Source of the DNA: a virus
Length of the DNA: 64,000 bases
Reading direction: 5' to 3' (one strand)
Virus record (IMG/VR): IMGVR_UViG_3300017730_000006
Location: 1 to 64,000 of that record
The notes under the pieces are model-generated. The model ran no database searches and had not been told where the DNA came from. It saw nothing but the letters and a program-made list of their open reading frames with translations. Of this stretch, positions 43,406 to 50,941 are shown piece by piece (positions within the stretch are counted from its first letter, which is position 1; every line of letters begins with the position of its first letter). Made by a program: the position numbers and the translations under genes.

Positions 43406-43529
43406 TAAAAGAGAAAGTGTTGTATGCACTAATGTTGTTTGTGGTTGGGCTTCCCGACACTACCCTCGCCAAAAGGCTTTAACAAGAGAATGCCCCGTAT
43501 GTCACTTGCGCTCGCTCAAAGCGCGGTGA
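43398..43529 (+). CDS. Small zinc-finger protein (43 aa)
   Basis: ATG at 43398 overlaps the previous gene by 8 nt. Cysteines at C10-x4-C15 and C32-P-V-C35 with H36 suggest a zinc knuckle, with basic residues around it. It lies directly before the large terminase. Confidence 0.6.
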   Translation: MSSKRESVVCTNVVCGWASRHYPRQKALTRECPVCHLRSLKAR

Positions 43530-43627
43530 ATAGTATGTATAACCTTAGAAAAGATGTATTATGGAATCTTCCAATAACAATGTATGTGATGAAAAATGTC
43601 GAACCTCAAAAGAGCATTAGCCTTTGA
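43526..43627 (+). CDS. Possible very small ORF before terminase (33 aa)
   Basis: GTG overlaps the previous TGA (GTGA), and the reading ends inside the terminase start. Weak evidence; a longer reading from 43439 in this frame lies inside the zinc-finger gene and is rejected. It may only serve translational coupling. Confidence 0.25.
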   Translation: MNSMYNLRKDVLWNLPITMYVMKNVEPQKSISL

Positions 43628-45101
43628 ACGGGCAAAAAACGATGTAAAGTATTTTTACAAGTGGCTTGGTTACTCATGGGGTAATCATATTGGCGAATGG
43701 ATGGATATGTATTCAGCCAAAGATGATATGCACATTAACCGTGTATGTATTATTGCACCAAGAAGTCATAGTAAGTCTGTTACTTTAGGCGTAAAACTAT
43801 TACATATGTGTTTGTTTGAAAGGTTTAACAAAAAACCTATGGATATTTGGTTATTTTCGGCAAGCCAAGATACGGCTAAAAGACGATTGGCTGAAATCCG
43901 CAAAGACTTAACAAGCCATAAAGAGTTATCCCGCTATCTTAACACTAAAAAGGGTGGTAAAGAAGAATTATGGTTGACTAACGGTGCAGTAATACGATGT
44001 TCTTCTGTTGGGTCTGCAATTCGTGGCGACCATCCCGCAGTAGTAGCACTTGACGATGTATTGCTTGATGCTAAAAAAGAATTAAACAATGAGCAGTTGC
44101 GACATTGGTTGCGTAAAGTAGTTATGCCAATGCTTGACCCGGGTTCTAAGTTGTTTTGTGTTGGGACACCTATGGCTCAAACTGACTTATATCATACTGA
44201 AATGCTTGACAATGCACTTTGGAAATCCGGTGTATGGACGGCGTTACCTAATTGGGATGAGGCGAAAGACGAACCGGATAAATTAGTGGCACTTTGGCCG
44301 GAGTTTAGACCTGTTGGTTTTCTTTTAGAACAACGGGCAGTATGTGGTGAGTTAGAGTTTGCTCAAGAGTTTTTGTGTCGAGTCATTGACGATGAATCTT
44401 CTGTATATCCCCGCAAATACACAAGGCGCAATTTAGACTTAGAGCAAACATTTGATACTGACAAGCGAGCAGGTATGCGATATGTTATTGGGTTTGACCC
44501 ATCACAAGGGCTTGGAAAGGACTATTCCGTTATGGTAGTTGTTAGACAAGAATCCGATGGTAGTCTTGTAGTCTGCAACATTTGGAGGCGTAATGATTTT
44601 TCCCCCGATAAACAGGCTGACATGATAGGGGAATGGTGTAAGCGTTATGGTGCGCCACTTGCGGCAGAAGATGTAGGGTTTCAAAGACTGTTTAAGAGTT
44701 TATTAGAAGCCAAAGGAATAAATGTGGATTATCGACAAAGCAAAGTAAGCAATAAAGGTTTGAAGCAAGGGTTGTTAAATCGTTTGCGAGTTTGGTTTGA
44801 AAGAGAAAAGATAGTTTTTGCTTATGGTAGTGACGCAGTAAGGCGTTCTGTAAATCTAATGCTTGAAGAATTAGAATCCCATGCTTGGAAGGCAGGGGAA
44901 ATCGTTGATACCGGCAGACATAATGACTTGGTAATGGCACTTGCTCATGCAATCGACCAATTCTCATCAAATATCAATGATGTTCCCGTTGTCATGGGGT
45001 CTATGAACCGTGGTGAATGGCAGGGTGGAAGTAGCGGCAAGACACGCGCTGGCAGGTATTCTGGTTTGGGCGGTAGGGTTGTATCTCGTAGGCGTTTATA
45101 A
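43596..45101 (+). CDS. terL: Terminase large subunit
   Basis: A 501-aa packaging motor and nuclease. The ATPase half has Walker A APRSHSKS (54-61) and Walker B VVALDD (149-154), with the coupling motif C-V-G-T-P. The RNase H-like nuclease half has G-F-D-P-S-Q-G-L-G-K-D-Y (D301), A-E-D-V-G-F-Q (E358/D359) and a late G-R-H-N-D-L-V-M-A-L-A-H-A Asp. It cuts concatemers and fills the prohead through the portal. The partner small subunit is probably the gene at 62906, far from this one. Confidence 0.95.
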   Translation: MSNLKRALAFERAKNDVKYFYKWLGYSWGNHIGEWMDMYSAKDDMHINRVCIIAPRSHSKSVTLGVKLLHMCLFERFNKKPMDIWLFSASQDTAKRRLAEIRKDLTSHKELSRYLNTKKGGKEELWLTNGAVIRCSSVGSAIRGDHPAVVALDDVLLDAKKELNNEQLRHWLRKVVMPMLDPGSKLFCVGTPMAQTDLYHTEMLDNALWKSGVWTALPNWDEAKDEPDKLVALWPEFRPVGFLLEQRAVCGELEFAQEFLCRVIDDESSVYPRKYTRRNLDLEQTFDTDKRAGMRYVIGFDPSQGLGKDYSVMVVVRQESDGSLVVCNIWRRNDFSPDKQADMIGEWCKRYGAPLAAEDVGFQRLFKSLLEAKGINVDYRQSKVSNKGLKQGLLNRLRVWFEREKIVFAYGSDAVRRSVNLMLEELESHAWKAGEIVDTGRHNDLVMALAHAIDQFSSNINDVPVVMGSMNRGEWQGGSSGKTRAGRYSGLGGRVVSRRRL

Positions 45102-45408
45102 ACCTCTTTTTGAGATTTTTTGTCGCGAATTTTTTTTGGTACTAAGCAGTGTGATTCCTGGCGGGGTATAGATTTTTGTAGTCAAAATGCTACCTAAAAT
45201 CCTAAAATCGCTCATAAACGCACCCTGGTGGCCTTCATTTTCTGCGGTGCTACCTATTGACCTAATTTATATTTGATGGCCTCCAGGACCCCCCTACGGG
45301 CTTAATTTCGCTATTTCTATCTGTGGGGTTTGGGTCTGAACGCGATTTCAAAATAAAAAAAAGGGAGGGAGGCCGAAGCCTCCCCCCCAATTCTTTATTC
45401 TATTCGCA
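45102..45408. other. Intergenic region between convergent genes
   Basis: No gene is seen. The stretch has two loose direct repeats starting GCTACCTA (about 45190 and 45250), several CCWGG sites, and ends with the terminator hairpin at 45367-45384. It separates terL (plus) from the zinc-ribbon gene (minus). Confidence 0.6.
45367..45384. terminator. Bidirectional hairpin terminator
   Basis: GGGAGGC-CGAA-GCCTCCC is a perfect 7-bp stem with a four-base loop. A run of A on the left (T-run for minus-strand transcripts) and a T-rich stretch on the right fit termination from both the terminase operon and the convergent gene. Confidence 0.7.
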
Positions 45409-46536
45409 TTACTGCGGGCTGTCACCCCCTACTAGGCGGGACATGTCAACCGCTAGACCAAGGTAAGGAGTACCATTGAAATCGAATACAACCGGCTTCA
45501 ATGCTACTCGATACCATCCGTCTTTATTGTCTGACATTTTGCGGGTGTAGGCTTTCAGTCTGCTGGATGCAAGCAATTCTTGAACCATTGAAACCGCATC
45601 ATACCCTCTCTTCTTGGCCGCAAGCATCTTGTTTGCTAGTTTTTGACTCTCAATCTTGACTCTTGTAAACTTGACATCACCGGACATACTAGCACTGAGT
45701 TTTCCGTCAACAACTTGAGGCAGGTCAAAGCATACACCTTGCTTGGTTAACTGTGTTCTGTGGTTGCCACAATGAGGGCAACCATTCGCCGCACTGACCA
45801 TTTTGATTCCAAGGTTGCCACGACCACAACCGCCCATCTTCTTGGAACATCTGTAAGAGGATGCACGAAGTCTAATGCTGTGGATTGAATGAGCATTGAC
45901 ACAAAGGTGCGAATAACCTTCTTCAGTGCCATATTGCTTAACTTTCAATATGTGTCTGTAAGTTGTTGAATTAACTATCTCGTCACCGTAAAATTGGGAC
46001 ATCTCATAATCACTAGGATTAATTTCAATATATTCAACTGTTGAAGCATCTGTCACATTGAATGCTCTAAGTAAATCTTGACCTGTGACTTCCAACTCAC
46101 TGAGTTTGATAGGGTAGCCACCACGACCACTAATTAGGTCTGAATATCTGTCCTGTGCTTGATGTGCTTCAATGCAAACCTGTACTGCCTTGGTTAGCAT
46201 TCTGTTAGTTGTTGCCATGAACATTATTTGCTCAATCATGACCGGGAACTTTGAACCGTTGTCATAGGTGACAACTAGGTGCTTTCCTAAGTGGTTCTGT
46301 AAGTATTGACCGTTTGCCATAATGTTAGGCAGGTCGACTGTTTTTGCAATCCTGTTAAGGTCTGCATTAGTGAAACATTCTGAAGCCTTGAAGTCCTCAT
46401 CTTTGAGGGTCTTGACTACATTACCGCCGACTATTTTGGCGGTCATTTTCAGTACTGTCATTGTTGCTTTAACCTCATCAAGCGGGTTGGTCGTATCGTC
46501 GTTCTCATTGTTAGCATGGTTCATTTCTGTGTCCAT
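45409..46536 (-). CDS. Zinc-ribbon protein, candidate regulator of the TAGTCGCGA sites
   Basis: A 375-aa protein of unknown family. Near the middle is a zinc group C-S-K-K-M-G-G-C-G-R-G and C-P-H-C-G-N-H (about 240-270), flanked by mixed helix and strand. It stands alone, ends at a terminator, and borders the TAGTCGCGA tract. Its own promoter carries two copies of that element, one touching the TATA box, which suggests autoregulation. CAGGAGGC lies 5 nt before the ATG. It could equally be an origin-binding protein that uses the repeats as iterons. DNA binding is inferred from context only. Confidence 0.7.
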   Translation of the reverse strand: MDTEMNHANNENDDTTNPLDEVKATMTVLKMTAKIVGGNVVKTLKDEDFKASECFTNADLNRIAKTVDLPNIMANGQYLQNHLGKHLVVTYDNGSKFPVMIEQIMFMATTNRMLTKAVQVCIEAHQAQDRYSDLISGRGGYPIKLSELEVTGQDLLRAFNVTDASTVEYIEINPSDYEMSQFYGDEIVNSTTYRHILKVKQYGTEEGYSHLCVNAHSIHSIRLRASSYRCSKKMGGCGRGNLGIKMVSAANGCPHCGNHRTQLTKQGVCFDLPQVVDGKLSASMSGDVKFTRVKIESQKLANKMLAAKKRGYDAVSMVQELLASSRLKAYTRKMSDNKDGWYRVALKPVVFDFNGTPYLGLAVDMSRLVGGDSPQ

Positions 46537-46574
46537 TTTTACGCCTCCTGTGGAGGCTGTGACAAGCCATCACC

Positions 46575-46616
46575 ATATATAGTCTGCGACTATTTTCATC
46601 ATTTTGCGACCATTTT
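46575..46616 (-). promoter_or_regulatory. Promoter with two TAGTCGC operator sites
   Basis: Minus-strand CTATATAT at 46582-46575 is the TATA box for the 375-aa gene. TAGTCGCAGA (46592-46583) touches it, and AAAATGGTCGCAA (46616-46604) lies 21 nt upstream of the box, close to the 19-nt spacing of the related promoters. The overlapping site would block transcription factor binding, so repression is plausible. Confidence 0.6.
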
Positions 46617-46986
46617 CAACAATTTTCGACTGAGCCAAGGGTCATTTTTCTGACTAGGATTTGCTCACTATACAACCAAAGGTTCAGTAGTGATTATTAA
46701 TTTTCCAGGATTTTTTATTAATTCGGAATTAATAACTTTCCAGGAATTATTATTAATTCCGGGAACCAGGATTTTGAAAATAGTCGCGACTATTTTTTTG
46801 TGACTATTAAAAAAATAGGCGCATCCAGGAAAAATAGGCGCAAAGAAAAATAAGCGCGAAAGAGAAAAAATAGTCGCGAGAGTTACCTAGAAAAAAAGAG
46901 AAAATAATAGTCGCAGTTACCGAAAATAGTTGCAATTCCTGGAAACCTGGTTTTCCAAGTTTCCAAGAATTACATTTATCCTAAAA

Positions 46987-47094
46987 TTAAATTGTATCTA
47001 ATTCTAATAAGTCATACAACCAATTTACAAACGATTCATTATTGATATTTTGTGTTACCATTTCCATTACTTTTTCCGCTTTTTTATTATCCAT
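46987..47094 (-). CDS. Very small acidic protein (35 aa)
   Basis: ATG at 47094 with TAGGTGAAAAAA upstream, second gene of the two-gene operon in the repeat tract. A helical acidic peptide ending W-L-Y-D-L-L-E-L-D-T-I. Supported by the ribosome site and coupling to the gene before it; function unknown. Confidence 0.5.
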   Translation of the reverse strand: MDNKKAEKVMEMVTQNINNESFVNWLYDLLELDTI

Positions 47095-47099
47095 TTTTT

Positions 47100-47270
47100 T
47101 CACCTATCCATAACAGGCTCATAGTCGTCATCTGACGGCCATCGCCACTGTTGTAGCCCTGCTTGGTATTCTGACTCACAATCAACGCACCAATTGGTTC
47201 CTTTCGCTCTTGGTCTTTGGCATCCGCATTCGTCACACACGAATGGCTCATGGGTATCATTACTCTCCAT
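47100..47270 (-). CDS. Small zinc-ribbon protein in the repeat tract (56 aa)
   Basis: ATG at 47270. C-D-E-C-G-C-Q-R and C-V-D-C-E give a clean zinc ribbon, with an acidic tail. The TATA box is about 30 nt upstream and a TAGTTGCGA site sits 19 nt above that, so this tiny gene belongs to the same control scheme as the plus-strand accessory operons. Confidence 0.65.
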   Translation of the reverse strand: MESNDTHEPFVCDECGCQRPRAKGTNWCVDCESEYQAGLQQWRWPSDDDYEPVMDR

Positions 47271-47292
47271 GTTCGTAACGAATACTTTACCC

Positions 47293-47328
47293 CTTATAAT
47301 AACATCGGTACACCAGGTTTCGCAACTA
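47293..47328 (-). promoter_or_regulatory. Operator-TATA promoter (TAGTTGCGA, 19-nt spacing)
   Basis: Reading the minus strand, TAGTTGCGA (47328-47320) is followed by exactly 19 nt and then ATTATAAG (47300-47293). The ATG is about 30 nt below the box, so this mRNA may be leaderless. Same geometry as promoters at 48348, 50013, 51642 and 53198. Confidence 0.68.
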
Positions 47329-48347
47329 TTTTTCCAGGAATCCGGGCTTATGTTATAGTCGCGACTTTTTCTCGCTGATTAGTAGCCAATAATGGTCGCG
47401 ACCATTATTTTTATGCGCGCATATTTACATGCGCGGCAGGTTAATTATCGGATTGTGTATTCATATATAATACCTTGCCAATAGTCGCGACTATTTTTTC
47501 CTGGCCTGGTGCATCGAATAGTCGCGGTAATTCTAAAGTGGTCAAACACCCCCCCTTTAGGCTACACTCGGAGCGCGAAGTAGTTTTAGCGCGACTATTA
47601 CGCTTACTGCGACTATGAGAAATAGTCGCGACTACGCGATTACGCGATTTTTTGGTCAATTTTGGTCGAATAGTCGCGACTACTTTTTGGGCTTTCAGTG
47701 CATCGAATAGTCGCGCTAATTAACTTGAGTTTGTTTACTGTGGATTCGCGGCGTCGCGATTTTTTAGCGCGACTATTAAGGCAACTGCGAGCCTATTTAA
47801 TAGGCGCGACTATTCGCAGAAAACCTTATATATGATGAGTTTTTGCGACTATTTTAGTGGTCGCGACCATTTTTCCTGGAAAGCGCGACTATTTCTGAAA
47901 AAAAATAGGCGCGGAGATTTTGCAATCCGAAAAATAGGCGCGTTTCCTGGATTCAAAAAAATAGGCGCGACAAAAACCTGGTTTGAAAAATAGTCGCAAA
48001 TCATATTTTTACCGAAAAAATAGTCACATGAAAAGTTGTGACTAAAAAATAGTCGCAAATGAACAGTGGCTAAGTTTTTTCCTGGATATCTGACTACTAC
48101 TACTTTCACGAAAAAAGTAAAGATTATAATAGTCGCACTGAATCTCTCACGATAAAAATAGTCACAAACCGTATTTTACAGGTAAAAATAAATCCTGGTC
48201 TTAACTGATAAAGACCTAGCCGGTTTCAAAACTCTATCGGGTTTGAAATACTTTGACCTTGAAAATAAGATTTCCTGGAAATCCCCTCGCGTGTGTGTGC
48301 GTATCTATTATACAGAAAAACCATGAAAATAATTAAGACCAGGAAAA

Positions 48348-48383
48348 TAGTCGCGAAATGGCAAAACCGGCAACCTTATATAC
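48348..48383 (+). promoter_or_regulatory. Operator-TATA promoter of DUF932-type gene
   Basis: TAGTCGCGA (48348-48356), 19 nt, then TTATATAC (48376-48383). Initiation is expected near 48400, leaving a leader of about 170 nt before the coding start. Confidence 0.75.
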
Positions 48384-48399
48384 TATGAGATATGTGTTA

Positions 48400-48576
48400 T
48401 TATTGTTGGAAAAGTAACTGAGTTGCGGATTCAGCCGAAGATTGCTGGAATGGAAACATTCCCGAAAAGGTTGCCACCAAATAGAGATACCTACTTTGGG
48501 ACAGGTGGCATACTAATAGGCGAAACCCAACTTGTAAGTTTACCTTAACAACGACCACCATACAGGAGGGAGAAGT
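48400..48576 (+). ncRNA. Long structured 5' leader
   Basis: Predicted transcript start to coding start. It contains GGAATG-GAAA-CATTCC (48447-48462, a GNRA-type tetraloop hairpin), a TGCCACC/GGTGGCA stem (48472-48478 with 48504-48510), the palindrome AACTTGTAAGTT (48529-48540), and an AGGAGG ribosome site at 48564-48569. No ORF of note is present. Other leaders in this virus are under 80 nt, so this one probably has a regulatory or stabilising role. Type is inferred. Confidence 0.5.
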
Positions 48577-49590
48577 ACGACAGGTAATTTTAGAAGAGAG
48601 AAAAGAACACTTAAAGGAATACCAATAGCATACACAAGGAACGGACAACAGGTAAGGGGAACCACGGCAGAAGAGATTTTGAAAAACCACAATCTTGACT
48701 ATCAAATCGGGGTTTCACCATTACACGACAACATGGGGAACGCCCTAGTTGGAAGTAACATTCCAACGCACAGGGTTTACAACATGGAGTCGAACCAAAC
48801 TTTCGGCGCAGTAACCGGCAAATATCAGCCGGTTCAAAATGCTGAGATGATTGGTGTAATGGATTCACTTATCGAATCGGGCTACGGCAACTATGACAGA
48901 ATCGGGGTACGCAACGGGGGACAAACAGTTTGGACTTCAATTGCACTAGACACCGAGAGTTTCAAGATTGGCGGGTTTGACTCGGTTGACCAATATGTGT
49001 ATCTAGCGAACCACAACGACGGAAACGGGGCATTGACCTTCACTCCGGCGAATGTTCGCTTCGCTTGTACGAATCAATATGCTCACGCGGCATCACAGAT
49101 TCGTGCGGCAGGTATTGACATGAAAGCCTTAACAATCCGCCATTCATCAAAAATGGATGAGCGAATCAGTGCGGCTATTAGTGCTATTGGAATCGTGAAC
49201 ACACTCAACGCGAACTTCGCTGAGAGTGCTGAACAACTCCTAGAAGTGTCTTTAGATTTGAAGCAACGAGAGGACATCTATGCAGAAGTCCTCGGACTTA
49301 CTTCAAAGGAAAAACTACAAGACAAGAACAACCGGCTTGGCATAACCACTCGCGGCATGAACAAGATGAACGCTATGTTTGAATTGGAGAAATCCCCAAA
49401 CAACAGCAAAATCGCGGACACCGCTTGGGGAACCTACAACACCATCACGGAATACTTTGACCATAGAAGTATTCTCAACAGTGCTGGTGAAGTTATGGAT
49501 TCTCGCGTGGACTCGGCTATGTTCGGTACTGCGGCTCGCTCAAAGGCTAAGGCATTCGACCTAATCCTTGAAGTGGCTCAAGTGGCTTGA
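48577..49590 (+). CDS. DUF932-family protein (probable ACG start)
   Basis: A 337-aa protein of the DUF932 / phage-plasmid-like family, whose biochemical role is not known. Family features are A-E-E-I-L-K-N-H-N-L-D-Y near the front, the V-T-G-K-Y-Q-P-V-Q-N segment, V-R-F-A-C-T-N-Q, and N-T-I-T-E-Y-F-D-H near the end. The first in-frame TTG (48679) would cut into the conserved region and has no ribosome site. The frame is open upstream, and an ACG at 48577 sits 7 nt after a perfect AGGAGG, so I start there. It may be a true non-AUG start or a point change from ATG. Single gene ending at hairpins and a terminator. Confidence 0.72.
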   Translation, partial: TTGNFRREKRTLKGIPIAYTRNGQQVRGTTAEEILKNHNLDYQIGVSPLHDNMGNALVGSNIPTHRVYNMESNQTFGAVTGKYQPVQNAEMIGVMDSLIESGYGNYDRIGVRNGGQTVWTSIALDTESFKIGGFDSVDQYVYLANHNDGNGALTFTPANVRFACTNQYAHAASQIRAAGIDMKALTIRHSSKMDERISAAISAIGIVNTLNANFAESAEQLLEVSLDLKQREDIYAEVLGLTSKEKLQDKNNRLGITTRGMNKMNAMFELEKSPNNSKIADTAWGTYNTITEYFDHRSILNSAGEVMDSRVDSAMFGTAARSKAKAFDLILEVAQVA

Positions 49591-49620
49591 AAAAGTAGTT
49601 ACAGACTATTAAGTTAGGAA

Positions 49621-49722
49621 ATCCATTATGGATAGTTTGCCACCATCGGGGGTTCGCCCCCGATGTTGGCTCTCCTTCGGGAGTTTATTTAACCTAAAAA
49701 ATAAGTAGTCACCTTGGTGACT
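49621..49722 (+). ncRNA. Series of stable hairpins after the DUF932 gene
   Basis: In order: ATCCA-TTA-TGGAT (49621-49633); a 9-bp GC-rich stem with a TTCG loop (49644-49665), extended by GCCA/TGGC at 49639-49642 and 49667-49670; CTCC-TTCG-GGAG (49672-49683); and AGTCACC-TT-GGTGACT (49707-49722). Two UUCG tetraloops in a row indicate a folded RNA, either a 3' UTR that protects the mRNA or a small noncoding RNA. Confidence 0.55.
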
Positions 49723-49807
49723 CCGCCTACGGGCAAAAAATAATTCTGATGATTTCAGACGGGGAGAGCGCGGCACCCTCGACACAAACCTTGCGCCTCA
49801 TTTTCAC

Positions 49808-49846
49808 AACCCCATCGGCTCAATCGAGTCGGTGGGGTTTTTTTTA
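49808..49846 (+). terminator. Strong intrinsic-type terminator
   Basis: AACCCCATCGGCTC pairs with GAGTCGGTGGGGTT across an AATC loop (14 pairs, two of them G-T), followed by eight T. It ends the DUF932 transcription unit before the next operator-TATA promoter. Confidence 0.82.
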
Positions 49847-50012
49847 TTTTGAATCCAGGAACCTTTTACCGGAAAAGTAAATCATAAAAAGATATCCAGG
49901 AAATCTAAGACCAGGTTTTTTTTACCGAAAAAATAAGTCGTAAAAAATATCAGAAAGAAAAAGACCAGGATTTTGTTTTACCGAAAAAATAATTCCAGGT
50001 CTAAATAAAAAA

Positions 50013-50048
50013 TAGTCGCGAAATGCCTAAACCGGAAGTATTATATAC
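50013..50048 (+). promoter_or_regulatory. Operator-TATA promoter of accessory operon 1
   Basis: TAGTCGCGA (50013-50021), 19 nt, then TTATATAC (50041-50048). The leader holds a GGCGG/CCGCC stem (about 50070-50087) and TAGGAGGAT before the first ATG at 50110. The region 49850-50010 before it holds several more CCAGG sites. Confidence 0.75.
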
Positions 50049-50109
50049 CCCCTAGACTATGGATATATATGGCGGGGTAAGAGCCGCCGAAAATAGGAGG
50101 ATAAAAACT

Positions 50110-50292
50110 ATGACAGAAATAATAACTTGTGAGTGCTGTGGCACTTGGAATTGGCGGAAGATAGGCGAGGGTAATAATTACCTTCGTTCTGAACAGGAAG
50201 CCGATAGATTGAATGCGAAACCAAAGGATGCGTTTTACTGCGCGTACTGTTGGATTAAAAACGACATATGGATTGAGGTTGTACCGGAGTGA
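50110..50292 (+). CDS. Small zinc-ribbon protein (60 aa)
   Basis: C-E-C-C-G-T-W near the start and C-A-Y-C-W near the end make a zinc ribbon. ATG at 50110 has TAGGAGGATAAAAACT upstream; the longer reading from 50059 has no ribosome site and begins in the promoter. First gene of an accessory operon. Confidence 0.68.
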   Translation: MTEIITCECCGTWNWRKIGEGNNYLRSEQEADRLNAKPKDAFYCAYCWIKNDIWIEVVPE

Positions 50293-50297
50293 AAACT

Positions 50298-50516
50298 ATG
50301 GCAAAGAAAATGAGCCTTGATGATTTCCTACTTACTGTTAAGAGAAAAGTAATGGATGGGGGCGTAATGTGTATCGCGGCAGTTGTCGAAACTGAATGCG
50401 GCAGATATGTCAAACACCAAGTTACTTTTACCGACATTGTATTTAGGTTCACACATGACAACTCCGAAAATCCTGGTCTTGGAGATTTCAGAAAAATACC
50501 TTTGGGGGAAATGTAA
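50298..50516 (+). CDS. Small protein, unknown (72 aa)
   Basis: ATG at 50298 with CGGAGTG upstream (a GTG at 50289 is an alternative). The order helix (L-D-D-F-L-L-T-V-K-R-K-V) then strands (C-I-A-A-V-V-E-T-E, V-T-F-T-D-I-V-F-R-F) resembles a small alpha-beta fold. Second gene of the operon. Confidence 0.55.
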   Translation: MAKKMSLDDFLLTVKRKVMDGGVMCIAAVVETECGRYVKHQVTFTDIVFRFTHDNSENPGLGDFRKIPLGEM

Positions 50517-50517
50517 G

Positions 50518-50700
50518 ATGGTAGGTTATTATGGAAACTTCAAATGTGGTCGATGCGGAAAAATTAGTTATCGGCATAATTCCGAAAAATGTAAATGCCA
50601 CTATGAAAAGAAGGCTTCGGAGAGCAACAGAACCTATTCAAAAAGATTAACCCAATTATTAGATTCCCACAGAAAAAGGAGGGAAGAAAATGCTGAATGA
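50518..50700 (+). CDS. Small zinc-finger protein (60 aa)
   Basis: C-G-R-C-G and C-K-C-H form a zinc knuckle, followed by a basic helix. ATG at 50518 is chosen over 50383, which would overlap the previous gene in another frame. GGGGGAAATGTAAG lies upstream. Confidence 0.62.
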   Translation: MVGYYGNFKCGRCGKISYRHNSEKCKCHYEKKASESNRTYSKRLTQLLDSHRKRREENAE

Positions 50701-50941
50701 ACAAAAAATAGAATTAGCAAAAAAGTATGCAGAAAATGAAGAACGAAACGCGCACACGGAAAATGTGTTACTTTTAGCGGAAAACTTCGGGACTACGGTT
50801 CAGATAAAATCCGTTAAAAATATCTTGAAGTTAGTTAGATTGCGTGGATATTTGAATGGCGGTAGTGAACATAGTTACCTTACATTAATCCACAATCAAT
50901 ACTTCGATAAAATCCGCGCTGAATACTTAGAGGTGCGCTGA
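50690..50941 (+). CDS. Small helical protein, HTH-like (83 aa)
   Basis: A helical protein with I-K-S-V-K-N-I-L-K-L-V-R-L-R-G-Y-L that could form an HTH, and a basic C-terminal helix. AAGGAGGGAAG precedes the ATG, which overlaps the previous gene by 11 nt. Confidence 0.58.
   Translation: MLNEQKIELAKKYAENEERNAHTENVLLLAENFGTTVQIKSVKNILKLVRLRGYLNGGSEHSYLTLIHNQYFDKIRAEYLEVR

Larger units (their letters stand above)
46537..48360. repeat. Noncoding tract rich in TAGTCGCGA and CCWGG elements
   Basis: Apart from a two-gene minus operon (46987-47270), this tract is noncoding and AT-rich. It holds more than 25 copies of TAGTCGC, TAGGCGC or their complements, usually after a run of A. At least five are full palindromes of the type ATAGTCGCGACTAT (for example near 46780, 47480, 47620 and 47670), and two are TGGTCGCGACCA variants (near 47392 and 47860). 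About 15 CCAGGA/TCCTGG sites are mixed in. Copies are unevenly spaced and in both orientations, unlike CRISPR. It may be a protein-binding control region, origin or partition site. Confidence 0.8.

Noticed and set aside
43439-43627. 62-aa ORF before the terminase
   Set aside because: Its front half lies out of frame inside the better supported zinc-finger gene; only a GTG-started remnant from 43526 is kept at low confidence.
47441-47659. 72-aa minus-strand ORF in the repeat tract
   Set aside because: It is composed of TAGTCGCGA palindromes read as codons, has no ribosome site or TATA box, and shows no protein-like pattern.
47849-48109. 86-aa minus-strand ORF in the repeat tract
   Set aside because: Built from repeated A-rich elements giving repetitive F/R/P residues; no start signals.
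46585-48360. CRISPR array
   Set aside because: Repeats are short (9-14 nt), palindromic, unevenly spaced and in both orientations, with no spacer pattern and no cas genes. The Cas4-like nuclease belongs to the primase operon.
48400-48868. Two minus-strand ORFs over the DUF932 leader and gene start
   Set aside because: They lie antisense to a conserved gene and its structured leader and have no start signals.
49744-49800. C/D box guide RNA (TGATGA near 49747)
   Set aside because: A box C-like word is present but no box D or internal boxes follow at the needed distances.
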